This document shows, piece after piece, positions 18,801-28,786 of a stretch of 55,411 nt of DNA. The position numbers were made by a program, and so were the translations under genes. A model generated the notes under the pieces. The model was not told the DNA's origin. It did not search any database and worked only from the letters and a program-made list of their open reading frames with translations. Source of the DNA: a virus. Each line of letters starts with the position of its first letter. Positions within the stretch are counted from its first letter, which is position 1. Location of the stretch: IMG/VR virus record IMGVR_UViG_3300021197_001537, positions 1 to 55,411 of that record; one strand, written 5' to 3'.

Positions 18801-21800
18801 AGCATGTATCAGGTTATTGATGATGACATCATTAATCTATTCGCTTCTATCGTAGAGTTCAATGACTTGATTGGTCAGCCAGTCAACAGATATCGAATGA
18901 ACTACAAGGCACTAGAGAAGTTTAGACAACTCTATTTCCAAAAGGTTCAAAACGTTCCAAGTCTTGAGAAATATGTTCACTTCTATAAGTGGCTTGACTC
19001 TTCAATTGGAATGATGATTGAACAGCTTATTCCTATTTCAAGCAATTTCTCCTCAACTCTTCGAACGATGGTCGAGAACCATACTTTAGAGAGAAACAAG
19101 TATTGGACAAAGTTTCCAACTCTTGAAATGAAACAGGACATCCCAGAGGGTCAGGTAAGAGGCATTCGGGAAATGCTTTATGATTGGGAGTCTGGCTCGG
19201 CACCAATAACAAAGGTTGCAGAGTTTGACGGAGCAGCGGACTTTATCAATGTTCCTGACGCTGATAGTTTATCCTTTGGAGATGGAACAACAGATTCCTC
19301 ATTCTCTATTGCAGCTTGGGTTTACATTCCAACGACGGTGAGTTCACCAGGGACTATCGTTTCCAAATATAACAGCTTCGCCTCAAACAGTGAATACTAC
19401 CTCCAGCACGACCCGTTTAATCAATTAACACTTGTTATGATTGACACATCGGCTGCGGTTTCCATTTCAGCCTTTAAAACAGGTGCGTTCACCCTTGGCA
19501 AGTGGCAACACCTTGTTGTAACCTTTGATTCAACCGAGGCTGACCCTGAAGATGGAATTGAAATGTACATCGACGGCACCCTTCAGTCGCTGGACAACCG
19601 AATTGGAAATGTCGCCTATGTAGCGATGGAAAATGGAACAGCCCCAGTAAGAATCGGAACTCTTGCAACAACTACGGACCCTTTCGAGGGCAAGATGTCT
19701 AATCTGGCATTCTTCAATAGAGACTTAACACAAACAGAAGTGACTGACCTCTATAATGGCGGAATAGTTCTTGACTTAGTAGAGCATTCTGCTTATAATG
19801 ATGTTATTTCTTGGTGGAAGTTCGGAGAAGGCGACACAGCAGGAGCAGATAAGGTTATCGACCAAAAGGGTTCAAACAACGGAACCCTAAATGGTGACAC
19901 GGCAATCGTAAGAGACCTTGCCCTACCTTCAGGCGATGCTTGCTTGTGGAACGATGAAAGAGTAGAAAGAACTGACCCAGGTGTCACTTCGGGAGTTTCT
20001 ACGGTCGATGATGACCGAGAGACAATTAGAAACGTTGCTGTTAGAGATATTAAAGGTCAGACAAAGGTTGTCAAGAGAGGAAGTGTTTTCGTAGAAGAAG
20101 CTTCGCCAATCTTATATGACCACACAACAACCACTTCCTATGAGGGCAGCACTTATGCTGTTAGAAGATTGTCAAAGCCTTATAAGTTTGGAGTTGACAA
20201 AGCTTTAACTATTCGAGGCGGAGCAAACTACGCAGAGATAACAAAAGACCCGAATGAGTTTATTAGAGCGTCAACAACTATCACGACTGGAACTTCAGGA
20301 ATTGAGTTAAATGGTGTTGAACCTAACCCAGAAACTTGCTATGATAAGGGTGATAAAGAAAAATTTAGAAGAGCACACAAGATTACGCTCACGAACTCTG
20401 TAACGAGCACACAAGAGAGTTTAAAGGGCTCACAGGGGATGTTTCCACGCTATGGAGAGACACCAACTGGCGGTGCTGCTGAGTTAACAAACATCCATAA
20501 TGACTCTTACGGCGACGACGCAGAGATTCCTATTCAAGGTCCGTTTACCAATCAATGGGTAGGTGGTAATCAGCACCGTCACGTTTATCTTGCAACACCA
20601 GCCGCTGACAGACCAGAGCTTTACTTAAATGTTGCGGATACTCTTCGCCACCCACACGAAGTAGACCCAAACAATCCATCTGCTCGTTACACGAGAGATG
20701 AGTTGGCAAAGAGACCATTGAATATCGAGAACATTAAGTTCGAAGAAGGTGAGCCTGGACCTCTTGGTAATTATTCAAGAGTTTATCAAGTTGTTCAAAC
20801 ATCAGGAAGAACTCAGAACAATAGATTCTTGGTTAGAAACCCAGATTACTCGATTGTTAAGCAAGCCTCTTCTGCTATTACAGACGCTTTCGATTTCACT
20901 CTTCCAAATAGGGATGAGAATGCTGACGCAACGACCTTCGGAAGAACAGAGCACGTTTTCGTAGAAAGATTCTCTGCACCTGGTGACCCTCTTACAGTTC
21001 CAAGAGGTCAGATGGACGTAGAAGCAGAAGAATTCAGTTCCTACAATTCGTTGAACTTTAGAAACCTTACTGTAAGAACTCACTTAAACTTCTGGCAAAC
21101 ACAACACAGTGCAGTCCAAAGTGGCTCACAGGGCTATAGGTTGATGGAAGGCTTCAACACTGGCTTGGACGGCGTAGCAGCTTATCAGAAGAACAATAGA
21201 AACCCTTCAGTAAGAATGAGTTTGAAAATTCAGGATGACCCTTCGAACCACTCTGGCTCTTATGGTTGCATAACAAACTATGACAACTTCTTTATTGGTC
21301 ATCAATTGCCAAGGTCAGATTTTCAATATGCTTGGGTTACAGCTTCTGCTTTACCAGACTCTTCGGTTATTGATTGCGATAACTTGGCAACAGTTTATCC
21401 AAGACTCGGCGGTTATGTTTCTGGCTATTCAAACGCTTCAATAGACATCACTTTCGTTTCTCAAAGTTATAACCCCTTGGTTACAAAGACTTTATCAATT
21501 GAAAGTGGTCTCGTCGAACCATCTGGTAGCGTTATGCCCTTATCTGGGTCTGGAGACTACACACCAAACGACCTTTTTCTAGATAGAAATGGACCTTATC
21601 AGGGGGCAAGCTGGAAGTTATTCCGTGGTCAGGACAGACCATTAGTTATAGAACAAAGAAGACAAAACACCATTTCAGTTATTAGTCGCTCTGACGAAAA
21701 CACTTTTGAAAACTACGTTGAACCTGTTGTTACTTGGAATCTTCAAACGAGAGGTTCCATAGGAGAGCTTACACAAGTAGATGCTTATTCACCAGGAATA

Positions 21801-24800
21801 ATTCTTACCGACTATACTGCATCTTATTCAAATAATTTAGAGTTCTTTGCAAATCCAAATTTAAGAGAAAGAGTTTCTGTAGTTAAAGACCCTGTTCAGT
21901 TCTATGACCAGGTGATGTCAGAGTTGCGTAATGTAGATTCAAACTTGGGCTACAAAGAATTTATTTACAGTGAAATTGTTTATCCAAAGCATAGAAATGT
22001 TGGCTTGACAAAGATTCGTGAGCGAGCAAAGCTGGACGATTATAACGTCTTTTGGAAAGATAAGTTCCTTGATAGAATTAGAAAAGATTCAAACCCGAAC
22101 AAGCTTGGTTGGGCGACAATTGAAGAGAAGAAAAACTTCTTAAAACAGAAGAACTCGAACTTCTCAATGGATAATTTCTATTATTCACAAACCCTCGGTG
22201 GAGTTGAGACAGTTTATAACGTTATTGGCGATTTATCTTATGTTGGAGAACAGAGATACTTCGATTGGATAAAGAGTAGAAAACACTCAACATTACCTGA
22301 TTCAGCGTTAACAACAACGACATCAGGTCTCGAAAGTCTCCCAGCGGCAGAGCCAGCGACGGAAACGGTTGTAAGATATAGCTCGGACGCTATAAAAGAG
22401 ACACAGGTCGCACCAACACCTGCGGCTCAACTCTATTACAATCCTCTCAATGGAGGCAGTCGTGAATCAGGCTGGATTAGCAGAACATCAGAATTGTCTG
22501 ACAATTCGCCTGCTTATAACGATTATGATTCTTACAACTTAGAACTTCGTTCCATAGGTCAGAACTATGGAATCTTATCAGAGTTCAGAATTTCACAACA
22601 CATGGATAAGTATGTTAATGAACAAGGCGGAGACTTTAGAGCAAAGAATTATAATTTCTTATCTCTAGACGGCGCATCCTATGACGCCAACCGCCATGAA
22701 GGAAAAACTCACACTCAATTCAGCGGAAAGACTGTCACCACAAAGGACGAGACAGTTTATTCTTTAAGTGGTTTTGAAAATGAGCGTGTGACAATAGGAG
22801 CCTACCCTTCAGCCTTCAGTGATGTCACTAATGTGATAAACAATGCAGCTAAGGTTTATGCAGATTTTAACCCAATAAAGGCTTCAGAAACATTTACTTT
22901 AGAAAACAGCATCTTAACTGGCAGAAAGATTGGACCAACCTATGCACTTGGTCGTGAACCTGTCTTTCCATATATGTCTGGTTATAACGCAGCGGCTAAA
23001 TTTAACTTAAGTTCTACATCAGATGATTTCTTAGCAGTTAGGCTAAATAAAGTCTCTCAGACTAGCGACAACCAGTTTCTTAAATTGAGTGAAAAGGCTT
23101 TCACATTCTCCATTTGGGCTCAACCAGACTCTTCACTACAGAACAGCAGGGATAATTCAGCCATTGCGACCCTCGGAAACAAGGGTTCTCGCCTCGCTGG
23201 AAATTATGAGAGTATTGTTTTGATGTCAAGATTTAAGCACCCAAACGGTGTAAAATCAGAGGTTCACAGTTCAGACCAACTTGGCTTGACAGTTGTCTTT
23301 TCAGACTCGAAAGATGTGGTCAATGGAGAATTCAATAAGATTCTCACTACAAGCTCGGTCTATTGTTTCTTCAATAGCGACGGAACACCAGCATTTTTGA
23401 AACCAGATGAATTCAACCACGTAGCATTTCAACTTGTTCCGTTCTTGAATGCAACAAGACCAATGATGATAAAGATGTGGCTCAATGGTGTGGAAGTTTA
23501 TGGCGTTCATGCAAAGGCGATTGACACATCACAAGTCGCAGATATCTACGGCTACTCGCCTTGCCCAGTAGGTAAGTTTCCAACTGCAAGTTATCCTTGG
23601 GGTGAAAATCTTGACACTGATTTGAATCTCGAAAGTCGTATCATTGACAGATACGCTTTAGGCTGCGGTAGTTTCTCGCACTCTCTTGGGAATAAATTAG
23701 AGGCAAATGAAAGAATGTCATTTAGTGGTCTGCTCGACGAGCACTCTTTATGGACAGGCATTTTATCAGAAGCAAGCTTGGACAGGCTCTATAATAATGG
23801 AATTCCAGGGAACATCTTAGAGGATAAAGAGAACTCTGACATCTTCGCTGGCTACACATCCGCTACTACAAAGTGGGACATCAACTATTCTACAAACGGA
23901 ATCACTATAGATGACACGGGGACATCGGTAACGAATCCAAACCTAGCTTTCGAATATAGTTTAGTCCAGACCCAAGCAAACTTCGACCTTCCTGTTTGGC
24001 ACCGAATCGGTGTTCCTTATGTAGAGAAGACCGAGACTTGTGATGGTTGGGATGATGAGTTCTTCAACTCTTACGTCCACACTGACAACGTTAAGTTCTT
24101 GGAAAAGGTTGTCGATGACCACGAGGCACTTGGTAGAAAGCCTCGGTTAAGAGTAAACTTAAAAGTAAGTGCTATAAAGAAGCTTCTTCCTTATGAAGGA
24201 TTTTATCCACAAGATAGAACAGTCCAAATAGCAAGCTTATTTTCAGACAAGATTAGCAAGATTTCAGACGAGTCTAGTACCTTCTTCAAAGAACAGCAGG
24301 TTCAGACTGCGTTACAACACTTTTTTGCACCAGGAATTCTTTATAATTCTATAAAAGCGGGATTATCTGTAGACTGGGCATCATTTACTGATAAAACAGG
24401 TCTTGAGCAGAACTTCGTCGATGATAATAGAACTGTAATTGGCTCAGGTTCATTTGATTTCGCCACTTATGCTCCAAACTGGTATGCACCTCGAACAGAT
24501 AGGAACGATGTCAATGAAGCACTTGGAAACAAGCCTGGTGATTTTGCAGATTCAAACTTAGCAAAAAGCCAACCTTCCTTCAAGCAAGGTCTTCAGGGTA
24601 ATGGTTTCGTAATTCTACAAGAACCAGACACAAGACTTCCGTTTGAAGCACTCCTTAATCCAAGAGACTATTTGTCAAGAACTTCTCGTGCCGTCAATCT
24701 TGAAGGGCAGATTTTCCACCACAGTGACCTTGAGATTTTTGATTGGAATGCCGAAGGCACTTTCCTGACTATTAGTCACGTAGAAGAAGGTTCAAATGGA

Positions 24801-27722
24801 AGCCCAGAGGTGAAAACAACTAGAGTTTCAATTGGAGACCCGAATGTTCCAGTTAATGAGGGAATAGATTGGGACGTCAAGGTTGACTTCAGGAGAACCC
24901 CAGAGGGGCTTTCCATCGCAAGAAGAAATTCTACAACGGGAGAGGTAGAAAGGACTTCTGCGAACCAGTTTAGCACGAGCCAATCGGAGATTACTTCAGC
25001 TAGATTGAATGAAGAAATTGCAGTAAAGCTCTGTAGAGCAATAAATAAAAATCAAGAATTGTCAGTAATCGCCATTCCAGGCACCACACCAAATTATACA
25101 TTTGGACAATCTCGCTCCGATGATATAATTGGGTCAGACGATAAAATAGCGCAAATATTTGAAGAGACTTATAAAGGAGGACTGCCACAGCTTTTTGAAG
25201 GAGCCAATCTAGGAATTCAAACCAACGGAAGTTGGAAGATTAGATTATTTTATGTAGGACCAGATTCCCTCCCTAGCCTCCCTAGCGAAGAAGGAGAAGA
25301 AGCGTTTCGTAATAAAGAAGAAGAAATGGACTCCATGAGTTTTACTGGCGGTTCGGAGAAATTCAAGAACTCTGGAAAGACTTACGGAGAATTAACGACA
25401 ATCCAATCCACAAGGGTCATGGGCGTCTTAAATTCAACCAATTCCTTCGACGGAAACACTATGATTGGCTGGTCGAATTACTCGATTGCCTCGGAACTCG
25501 GATTAAAGATTCTTAACAGTAACGGCAACATTGACTTTTCTTCAATTTCCAGTTCAAACACAGGTTCTGGTTTCTTGGATGCCACAATCTTTGGAATGAC
25601 GACAGAACTAAGGCAAGGAGAGCAAGGTCAAGTTGTTCAGTCCGATAGGGCAACGACGCAAGGACCAATATCTTTCTATAACCCTGTTGAGAGGGAAAGA
25701 GACCAGGTAGAAAAGAATCCATTCAAATTTTACCTAATGACGCCAGAATATTATAGCCTAAAATCTAAGTTGTATGGTGAGGAGTTGGAGCAGTTCTCTT
25801 ACCCATCTTTCGAATGGTCAGATGAGAGCAGTAGTGATATTAGATATGAGTTGGCGATAAATAACTTCTTAGCAGAAGTTCCTAAGTTCTTCCTGAAGAA
25901 TCAAGGTCTTACAACTATAGCTTCAAAGCCAGAGAACGAGTTCAAGGCAATGACTGCTGGTAAGACCTATTACATGGACGTAAGTGTTCAGAAGACAAGA
26001 GGATTTGAGATTGCACTATCACCAACCTCGTCAGAGGGTCGATATTTCGGACCTTCATTCAAGTGGAAGAAATTGTCCGACTATAGTGAACCGAAAGACC
26101 TTGTTGCTGGTCCAGCCCAAGCACCCTATGTTCCACCTTATCTACACGGCAAATCGACAACAAGAATGTCATTTGTTCCTAGTGAGAGTAGAACTTACAC
26201 GCTAGAAGAGATTCTTTCTGGATTGTCAACGGAGGACATCACAGAAGAGCAGCACAACTACTTTGAATCACAAGCGTCAGGCTCCTACTTCGAGGACACG
26301 CCAGCCTGGAAGTCAAGAATGACCGTTAGGTCGTCGTTCAATCTTACTGGTAAGGCGAGGGTTAAAAAGACAAACTTTGATACATCTGTCAGTGTCGCAA
26401 AACCTCTTTCAGAGAATCAAAGTCAAGCTGTTGTCACTTCAGCGGTAGAATCAGAAGGAACTGCTTATGACACTTGGGTAATTTCACCAAAGTTCGAATG
26501 TCCAGTTCTTAATTTTAATAATGCTGAAAATGGTGTTACAAGAGTTGTTAGACAAGATGCAGGTGTCTACGAGATAAAGCAAGAGGAGACCTTGAACTAT
26601 GAAGGTGCTGCCACATCTGTTAACTACAAAGTCTCAAACGACAAATCCGCCGTCTCCACCGATGGCACCCCTTCTTATGAGAGCGGCACTGGAACCTGGG
26701 CTGGCTATGGCTCAATCCCACAGCAGTCAGAAGGCATTTTCGTTTCAATCGAGGAGAGTTTTTCAAACCCAGGGAATTCAAATAGAACTGCTGGCTCATT
26801 AATCGACGTGTGCGGATTCACTGCCACGCAGGAAAAGATTGGTGACATCGCAGAATCCAGAGAAATTTCAGAGGCGATTGTAATGATACCGTTCCTTGAT
26901 AGGGGAGACGCACCACTCTCGCAATATATAAGAGAAGGTTCAAGATTTAATAGCAACGTCTCTAGCTTACCTATCAACACGGCTTCTGCGACTTCGACTA
27001 ACGGAAGAACAATCGCCCCTGTCCGAATCGACCCCACTCCGCCTATTAGAGAAACAGAAGGGCAGCAAGTAAGAACAACAAAGGTTGACGGAAGAAATTT
27101 TATTTCAATAACTAAGGAGAACTTTTTAGCTCAAAAGAGCAACATTGAAAATGGCTTACCAGCAATCACATCGACGGAGAGAGCAGACTTGGGTGAGCCA
27201 AAGCAAGAGACTACAATCTCAAGAATGATTAAGATGATGAAGAAATATAACCTTCCACCTCGTTATGATTTTATCACCTATCCTATGTCAGCAGGCGAAA
27301 ATCCTTTTGTAATGTATTTCTTTGAGTTCACACAGACCCTTGGAAAACAAGACCTTGCTGACATTTGGCAAGGCGTTAAGCCAGAGATAGCTAATAAAGC
27401 TGTTAGACAAGAAAAACAAATCATTCATGACTTAGGACCAAGCGAGTTCTTTGAAGGAAATGAAATTCCATCAGATATCCGCTGGATGGTTTTTAAAGTG
27501 AAGAGGAAGGCAAGTGCTGACTACTTCGAAATGGCAAAAGATTCCAGAGAAGACTCAAGATTTAAGTTTGACTTCAAGGTCGGAAAAAAGAAGCCAGAAT
27601 ATAGTTATAACTATCCTTATGACTTTTTCAGTTTAATCGAGATGGCGAAGATTGAGTCAGGAATTGAGATAGAGACTGACCCAGAGGACTTAGTTAAGGA
27701 TAATAACAGGAACCAGGAATAG
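15837..27722 (+). CDS. Giant (3961 aa) tail/baseplate protein with several LamG-like domains
   Basis: One uninterrupted 11.9-kb frame starts in a TAATG overlap. I see four LamG/concanavalin-like jelly rolls: about residues 160-320 (NTVEFWAKL ... VDEFRFWKQRRTEEQIG), 695-850 (IKVSSVRFWYDYLSDAEIKG at its end), 1129-1355 (SFSIAAWVYIP ... GKWQHLVVTFD ... VISWWKFGEGD) and 2420-2640 (FTFSIWAQPDS ... DEHSLWTGILSEASLDRLYNNG). Between them lie long beta-rich, aromatic segments without a recognisable family; the C-terminal 150 residues are basic. LamG domains bind glycans or proteins. The position between gp6 and other baseplate genes suggests a peripheral wedge component or a baseplate-anchored adhesin. 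No transmembrane or signal sequence is visible. Length far exceeds any T4 baseplate protein. Confidence 0.75.
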   Translation: MSVKNLFNKRLNNKVVTKTQADNLTNDIESAELVSDVVKSENTLIPHVDFSDPKNFSRYGSAEKYYEDSFARVYKTFPYDGSTSEIQKWQNESSYLDRWIFDNAYPKSTGYVKLGTNQSVTAKGGPNNQPGVTEGEAEELSKQFPVKSGNSNIWDTSIYRNSNLYIDGALGNTVEFWAKLESTFSGSFVTFNVGNEAQSIIMSVRFRTTDGLLTLVYRDDTASGLSTTTNIVDLITTTWSHLAFSFVNEGGQVKVEVYKNGTRVHTQATGTAIGSVTQVDSKLNINGTSTGTLSADGFYVDEFRFWKQRRTEEQIGRHWFTQVTGGTNTDNNKYSEESNIVDLGIYYKFNEGITTDDSIDATVLDYSGRISNGTIANYSSTVRNTGSAINESGLVDADDYELPDPIVYSTHPSYVSALEEYKLLGQTHDYTNNASIYHTMPAWILEEDDVNGQNIKELTQVISSHFDDTHLRISELTNLKNNEYYSLEEESDKPFFFVNRALESTGLIVPDLFVEATAFEEILSRGEQELFDEKIQDIKNVIYQNIYNNVSYIYKSKGAEKAFRNLIRCFGVDDELIKINLYSDNSDYTLEDTRRTTAIKKNVVDFNDPDRNDALVYSNEVAARAETSSFIPGVPSAKSNLISLTFEAEAIFPKRLSVEHPNYVSPTGLEKQIAMLGEADSLASGDAVYQASINPIFSIYAKKDDATSENIKFALSSTLLGADIETDATYKETYDNSKWNFAVRLSPIKEIGDTVLGGATSDYNLEFYGVKMLADEVEEEFTKTTVITSSNARAAMELAKFVSVGALKTDADPTNATTVRDTDIKVSSVRFWYDYLSDAEIKGHASDASNFGRLNPNADAYAFVTSLSSGLTTDIRVPRKDTLALFWDFSNVTAADSSGEFIVEDLSDRITDGRYGWFTDLLDKQITGRGRRFLADDKQVVNKEFLYSAKHRTPEVLNSEDLIEIRTQDDDKFTRESRPITHFFAAEKSMYQVIDDDIINLFASIVEFNDLIGQPVNRYRMNYKALEKFRQLYFQKVQNVPSLEKYVHFYKWLDSSIGMMIEQLIPISSNFSSTLRTMVENHTLERNKYWTKFPTLEMKQDIPEGQVRGIREMLYDWESGSAPITKVAEFDGAADFINVPDADSLSFGDGTTDSSFSIAAWVYIPTTVSSPGTIVSKYNSFASNSEYYLQHDPFNQLTLVMIDTSAAVSISAFKTGAFTLGKWQHLVVTFDSTEADPEDGIEMYIDGTLQSLDNRIGNVAYVAMENGTAPVRIGTLATTTDPFEGKMSNLAFFNRDLTQTEVTDLYNGGIVLDLVEHSAYNDVISWWKFGEGDTAGADKVIDQKGSNNGTLNGDTAIVRDLALPSGDACLWNDERVERTDPGVTSGVSTVDDDRETIRNVAVRDIKGQTKVVKRGSVFVEEASPILYDHTTTTSYEGSTYAVRRLSKPYKFGVDKALTIRGGANYAEITKDPNEFIRASTTITTGTSGIELNGVEPNPETCYDKGDKEKFRRAHKITLTNSVTSTQESLKGSQGMFPRYGETPTGGAAELTNIHNDSYGDDAEIPIQGPFTNQWVGGNQHRHVYLATPAADRPELYLNVADTLRHPHEVDPNNPSARYTRDELAKRPLNIENIKFEEGEPGPLGNYSRVYQVVQTSGRTQNNRFLVRNPDYSIVKQASSAITDAFDFTLPNRDENADATTFGRTEHVFVERFSAPGDPLTVPRGQMDVEAEEFSSYNSLNFRNLTVRTHLNFWQTQHSAVQSGSQGYRLMEGFNTGLDGVAAYQKNNRNPSVRMSLKIQDDPSNHSGSYGCITNYDNFFIGHQLPRSDFQYAWVTASALPDSSVIDCDNLATVYPRLGGYVSGYSNASIDITFVSQSYNPLVTKTLSIESGLVEPSGSVMPLSGSGDYTPNDLFLDRNGPYQGASWKLFRGQDRPLVIEQRRQNTISVISRSDENTFENYVEPVVTWNLQTRGSIGELTQVDAYSPGIILTDYTASYSNNLEFFANPNLRERVSVVKDPVQFYDQVMSELRNVDSNLGYKEFIYSEIVYPKHRNVGLTKIRERAKLDDYNVFWKDKFLDRIRKDSNPNKLGWATIEEKKNFLKQKNSNFSMDNFYYSQTLGGVETVYNVIGDLSYVGEQRYFDWIKSRKHSTLPDSALTTTTSGLESLPAAEPATETVVRYSSDAIKETQVAPTPAAQLYYNPLNGGSRESGWISRTSELSDNSPAYNDYDSYNLELRSIGQNYGILSEFRISQHMDKYVNEQGGDFRAKNYNFLSLDGASYDANRHEGKTHTQFSGKTVTTKDETVYSLSGFENERVTIGAYPSAFSDVTNVINNAAKVYADFNPIKASETFTLENSILTGRKIGPTYALGREPVFPYMSGYNAAAKFNLSSTSDDFLAVRLNKVSQTSDNQFLKLSEKAFTFSIWAQPDSSLQNSRDNSAIATLGNKGSRLAGNYESIVLMSRFKHPNGVKSEVHSSDQLGLTVVFSDSKDVVNGEFNKILTTSSVYCFFNSDGTPAFLKPDEFNHVAFQLVPFLNATRPMMIKMWLNGVEVYGVHAKAIDTSQVADIYGYSPCPVGKFPTASYPWGENLDTDLNLESRIIDRYALGCGSFSHSLGNKLEANERMSFSGLLDEHSLWTGILSEASLDRLYNNGIPGNILEDKENSDIFAGYTSATTKWDINYSTNGITIDDTGTSVTNPNLAFEYSLVQTQANFDLPVWHRIGVPYVEKTETCDGWDDEFFNSYVHTDNVKFLEKVVDDHEALGRKPRLRVNLKVSAIKKLLPYEGFYPQDRTVQIASLFSDKISKISDESSTFFKEQQVQTALQHFFAPGILYNSIKAGLSVDWASFTDKTGLEQNFVDDNRTVIGSGSFDFATYAPNWYAPRTDRNDVNEALGNKPGDFADSNLAKSQPSFKQGLQGNGFVILQEPDTRLPFEALLNPRDYLSRTSRAVNLEGQIFHHSDLEIFDWNAEGTFLTISHVEEGSNGSPEVKTTRVSIGDPNVPVNEGIDWDVKVDFRRTPEGLSIARRNSTTGEVERTSANQFSTSQSEITSARLNEEIAVKLCRAINKNQELSVIAIPGTTPNYTFGQSRSDDIIGSDDKIAQIFEETYKGGLPQLFEGANLGIQTNGSWKIRLFYVGPDSLPSLPSEEGEEAFRNKEEEMDSMSFTGGSEKFKNSGKTYGELTTIQSTRVMGVLNSTNSFDGNTMIGWSNYSIASELGLKILNSNGNIDFSSISSSNTGSGFLDATIFGMTTELRQGEQGQVVQSDRATTQGPISFYNPVERERDQVEKNPFKFYLMTPEYYSLKSKLYGEELEQFSYPSFEWSDESSSDIRYELAINNFLAEVPKFFLKNQGLTTIASKPENEFKAMTAGKTYYMDVSVQKTRGFEIALSPTSSEGRYFGPSFKWKKLSDYSEPKDLVAGPAQAPYVPPYLHGKSTTRMSFVPSESRTYTLEEILSGLSTEDITEEQHNYFESQASGSYFEDTPAWKSRMTVRSSFNLTGKARVKKTNFDTSVSVAKPLSENQSQAVVTSAVESEGTAYDTWVISPKFECPVLNFNNAENGVTRVVRQDAGVYEIKQEETLNYEGAATSVNYKVSNDKSAVSTDGTPSYESGTGTWAGYGSIPQQSEGIFVSIEESFSNPGNSNRTAGSLIDVCGFTATQEKIGDIAESREISEAIVMIPFLDRGDAPLSQYIREGSRFNSNVSSLPINTASATSTNGRTIAPVRIDPTPPIRETEGQQVRTTKVDGRNFISITKENFLAQKSNIENGLPAITSTERADLGEPKQETTISRMIKMMKKYNLPPRYDFITYPMSAGENPFVMYFFEFTQTLGKQDLADIWQGVKPEIANKAVRQEKQIIHDLGPSEFFEGNEIPSDIRWMVFKVKRKASADYFEMAKDSREDSRFKFDFKVGKKKPEYSYNYPYDFFSLIEMAKIESGIEIETDPEDLVKDNNRNQE

Positions 27723-27727
27723 AAGAG

Positions 27728-28786
27728 ATGGCATTTAAAGACAAAAAAGAAGAAGTTTTAGAAATTGAGCTTACGGCATTTGGAAAGCACCTATTGTCGA
27801 AGGGTAAATTCAAACCAGTCTATTATTCATTCTTCGATGATGACATTGTTTATGACTGGAAATACTCTGGTGATTCTCAAGAAGAGCAGAACTATGCTGA
27901 GACTAGAATCTTGGAAGAAACTCCTACAAATGAAGTTCAGGTTTCATTCTCATCTGCTGAAAAAAGAGTTTATAAACAGGTAGAATTAGTTCGAACTGGC
28001 AACAAGGAATTGAAAGAGTCATTTCAAGCAACACCAGAAAGGCACTATTCACTTTCAGCCCCACTTGGCAAGTCTTCGGTTTTAAACGACTATTTTCCAG
28101 CTTGGCAGATAAATCTTTATGGCTCACAGATAGCATCAGACACAACTGTAGACCAAGGCGACCAGCCAACATTGCAGATTCCTCAAATCAATGTCGATAA
28201 GATAATGTATAAGACGACGATAGGTGAATCTCTCTTGTCAAAGGGAAATTCAGACTTTACGCAAGGTTCAGATGGTAGTCTCGACGAGGTTGAACCAACA
28301 GTTCTTGACTTCTATGAGGATAACCAAGAGTTCGTCAAACAGAGTGGTCTTGATGTAGTGGTAAAGGTCGACCCACAATATTTTGTCCTAGAAGTCGACG
28401 AGGCAAATACAGAACCACTCACGGAAAACTTTGATGTAGAGGTTTTCATCGTCGAGGAAGAGCTTGTCGAAGGAAATACTGTTGAGACATTAATTCCCTT
28501 GAACTTTATAAAGAAGCATGATAACATAAAGGACGGCATTCTTCTCGATGAAATTGAAGAAGAATTAAACGTTGAAGACATCGACGAAACTTATGTAGAA
28601 TATTACTTTGACATTTTTAGGGATAAAGAGATTGAAAAGGATTTATTATGCGAATTGGGCTACAGAACAGATTTCAGCAAGAGAGGCTATCTCAAAGTTG
28701 AATGTCCTGAGACAAAAGACACTGTTGTCGGAGAGGTTGATATCTACGAGACAACTGTTGAAGACCCGTTTGGAGATGACTGTTAA
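27728..28786 (+). CDS. Virion structural protein, paralogue of the 34584 gene (N-terminal domain)
   Basis: The 352-residue protein begins MAFKDKKEEVLEIELT and has an N-terminal region with the pattern L-T-x-x-G-x4-L-x-K-G-x-F-K-x-V ... D-D-x-I-x-Y-D. The 312-residue protein at 34584 has the same pattern (LTDTGRMRLAKGDGTFKIVKF..DDEIDY), so the two share an N-terminal domain. The C-terminal half here is very acidic (EEELVEG, DEIEEELNVEDIDE). The start follows the giant gene by 5 bases and the stop overlaps the next start. A tail or baseplate accessory role is inferred from context; the family is not named. Confidence 0.6.
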   Translation: MAFKDKKEEVLEIELTAFGKHLLSKGKFKPVYYSFFDDDIVYDWKYSGDSQEEQNYAETRILEETPTNEVQVSFSSAEKRVYKQVELVRTGNKELKESFQATPERHYSLSAPLGKSSVLNDYFPAWQINLYGSQIASDTTVDQGDQPTLQIPQINVDKIMYKTTIGESLLSKGNSDFTQGSDGSLDEVEPTVLDFYEDNQEFVKQSGLDVVVKVDPQYFVLEVDEANTEPLTENFDVEVFIVEEELVEGNTVETLIPLNFIKKHDNIKDGILLDEIEEELNVEDIDETYVEYYFDIFRDKEIEKDLLCELGYRTDFSKRGYLKVECPETKDTVVGEVDIYETTVEDPFGDDC

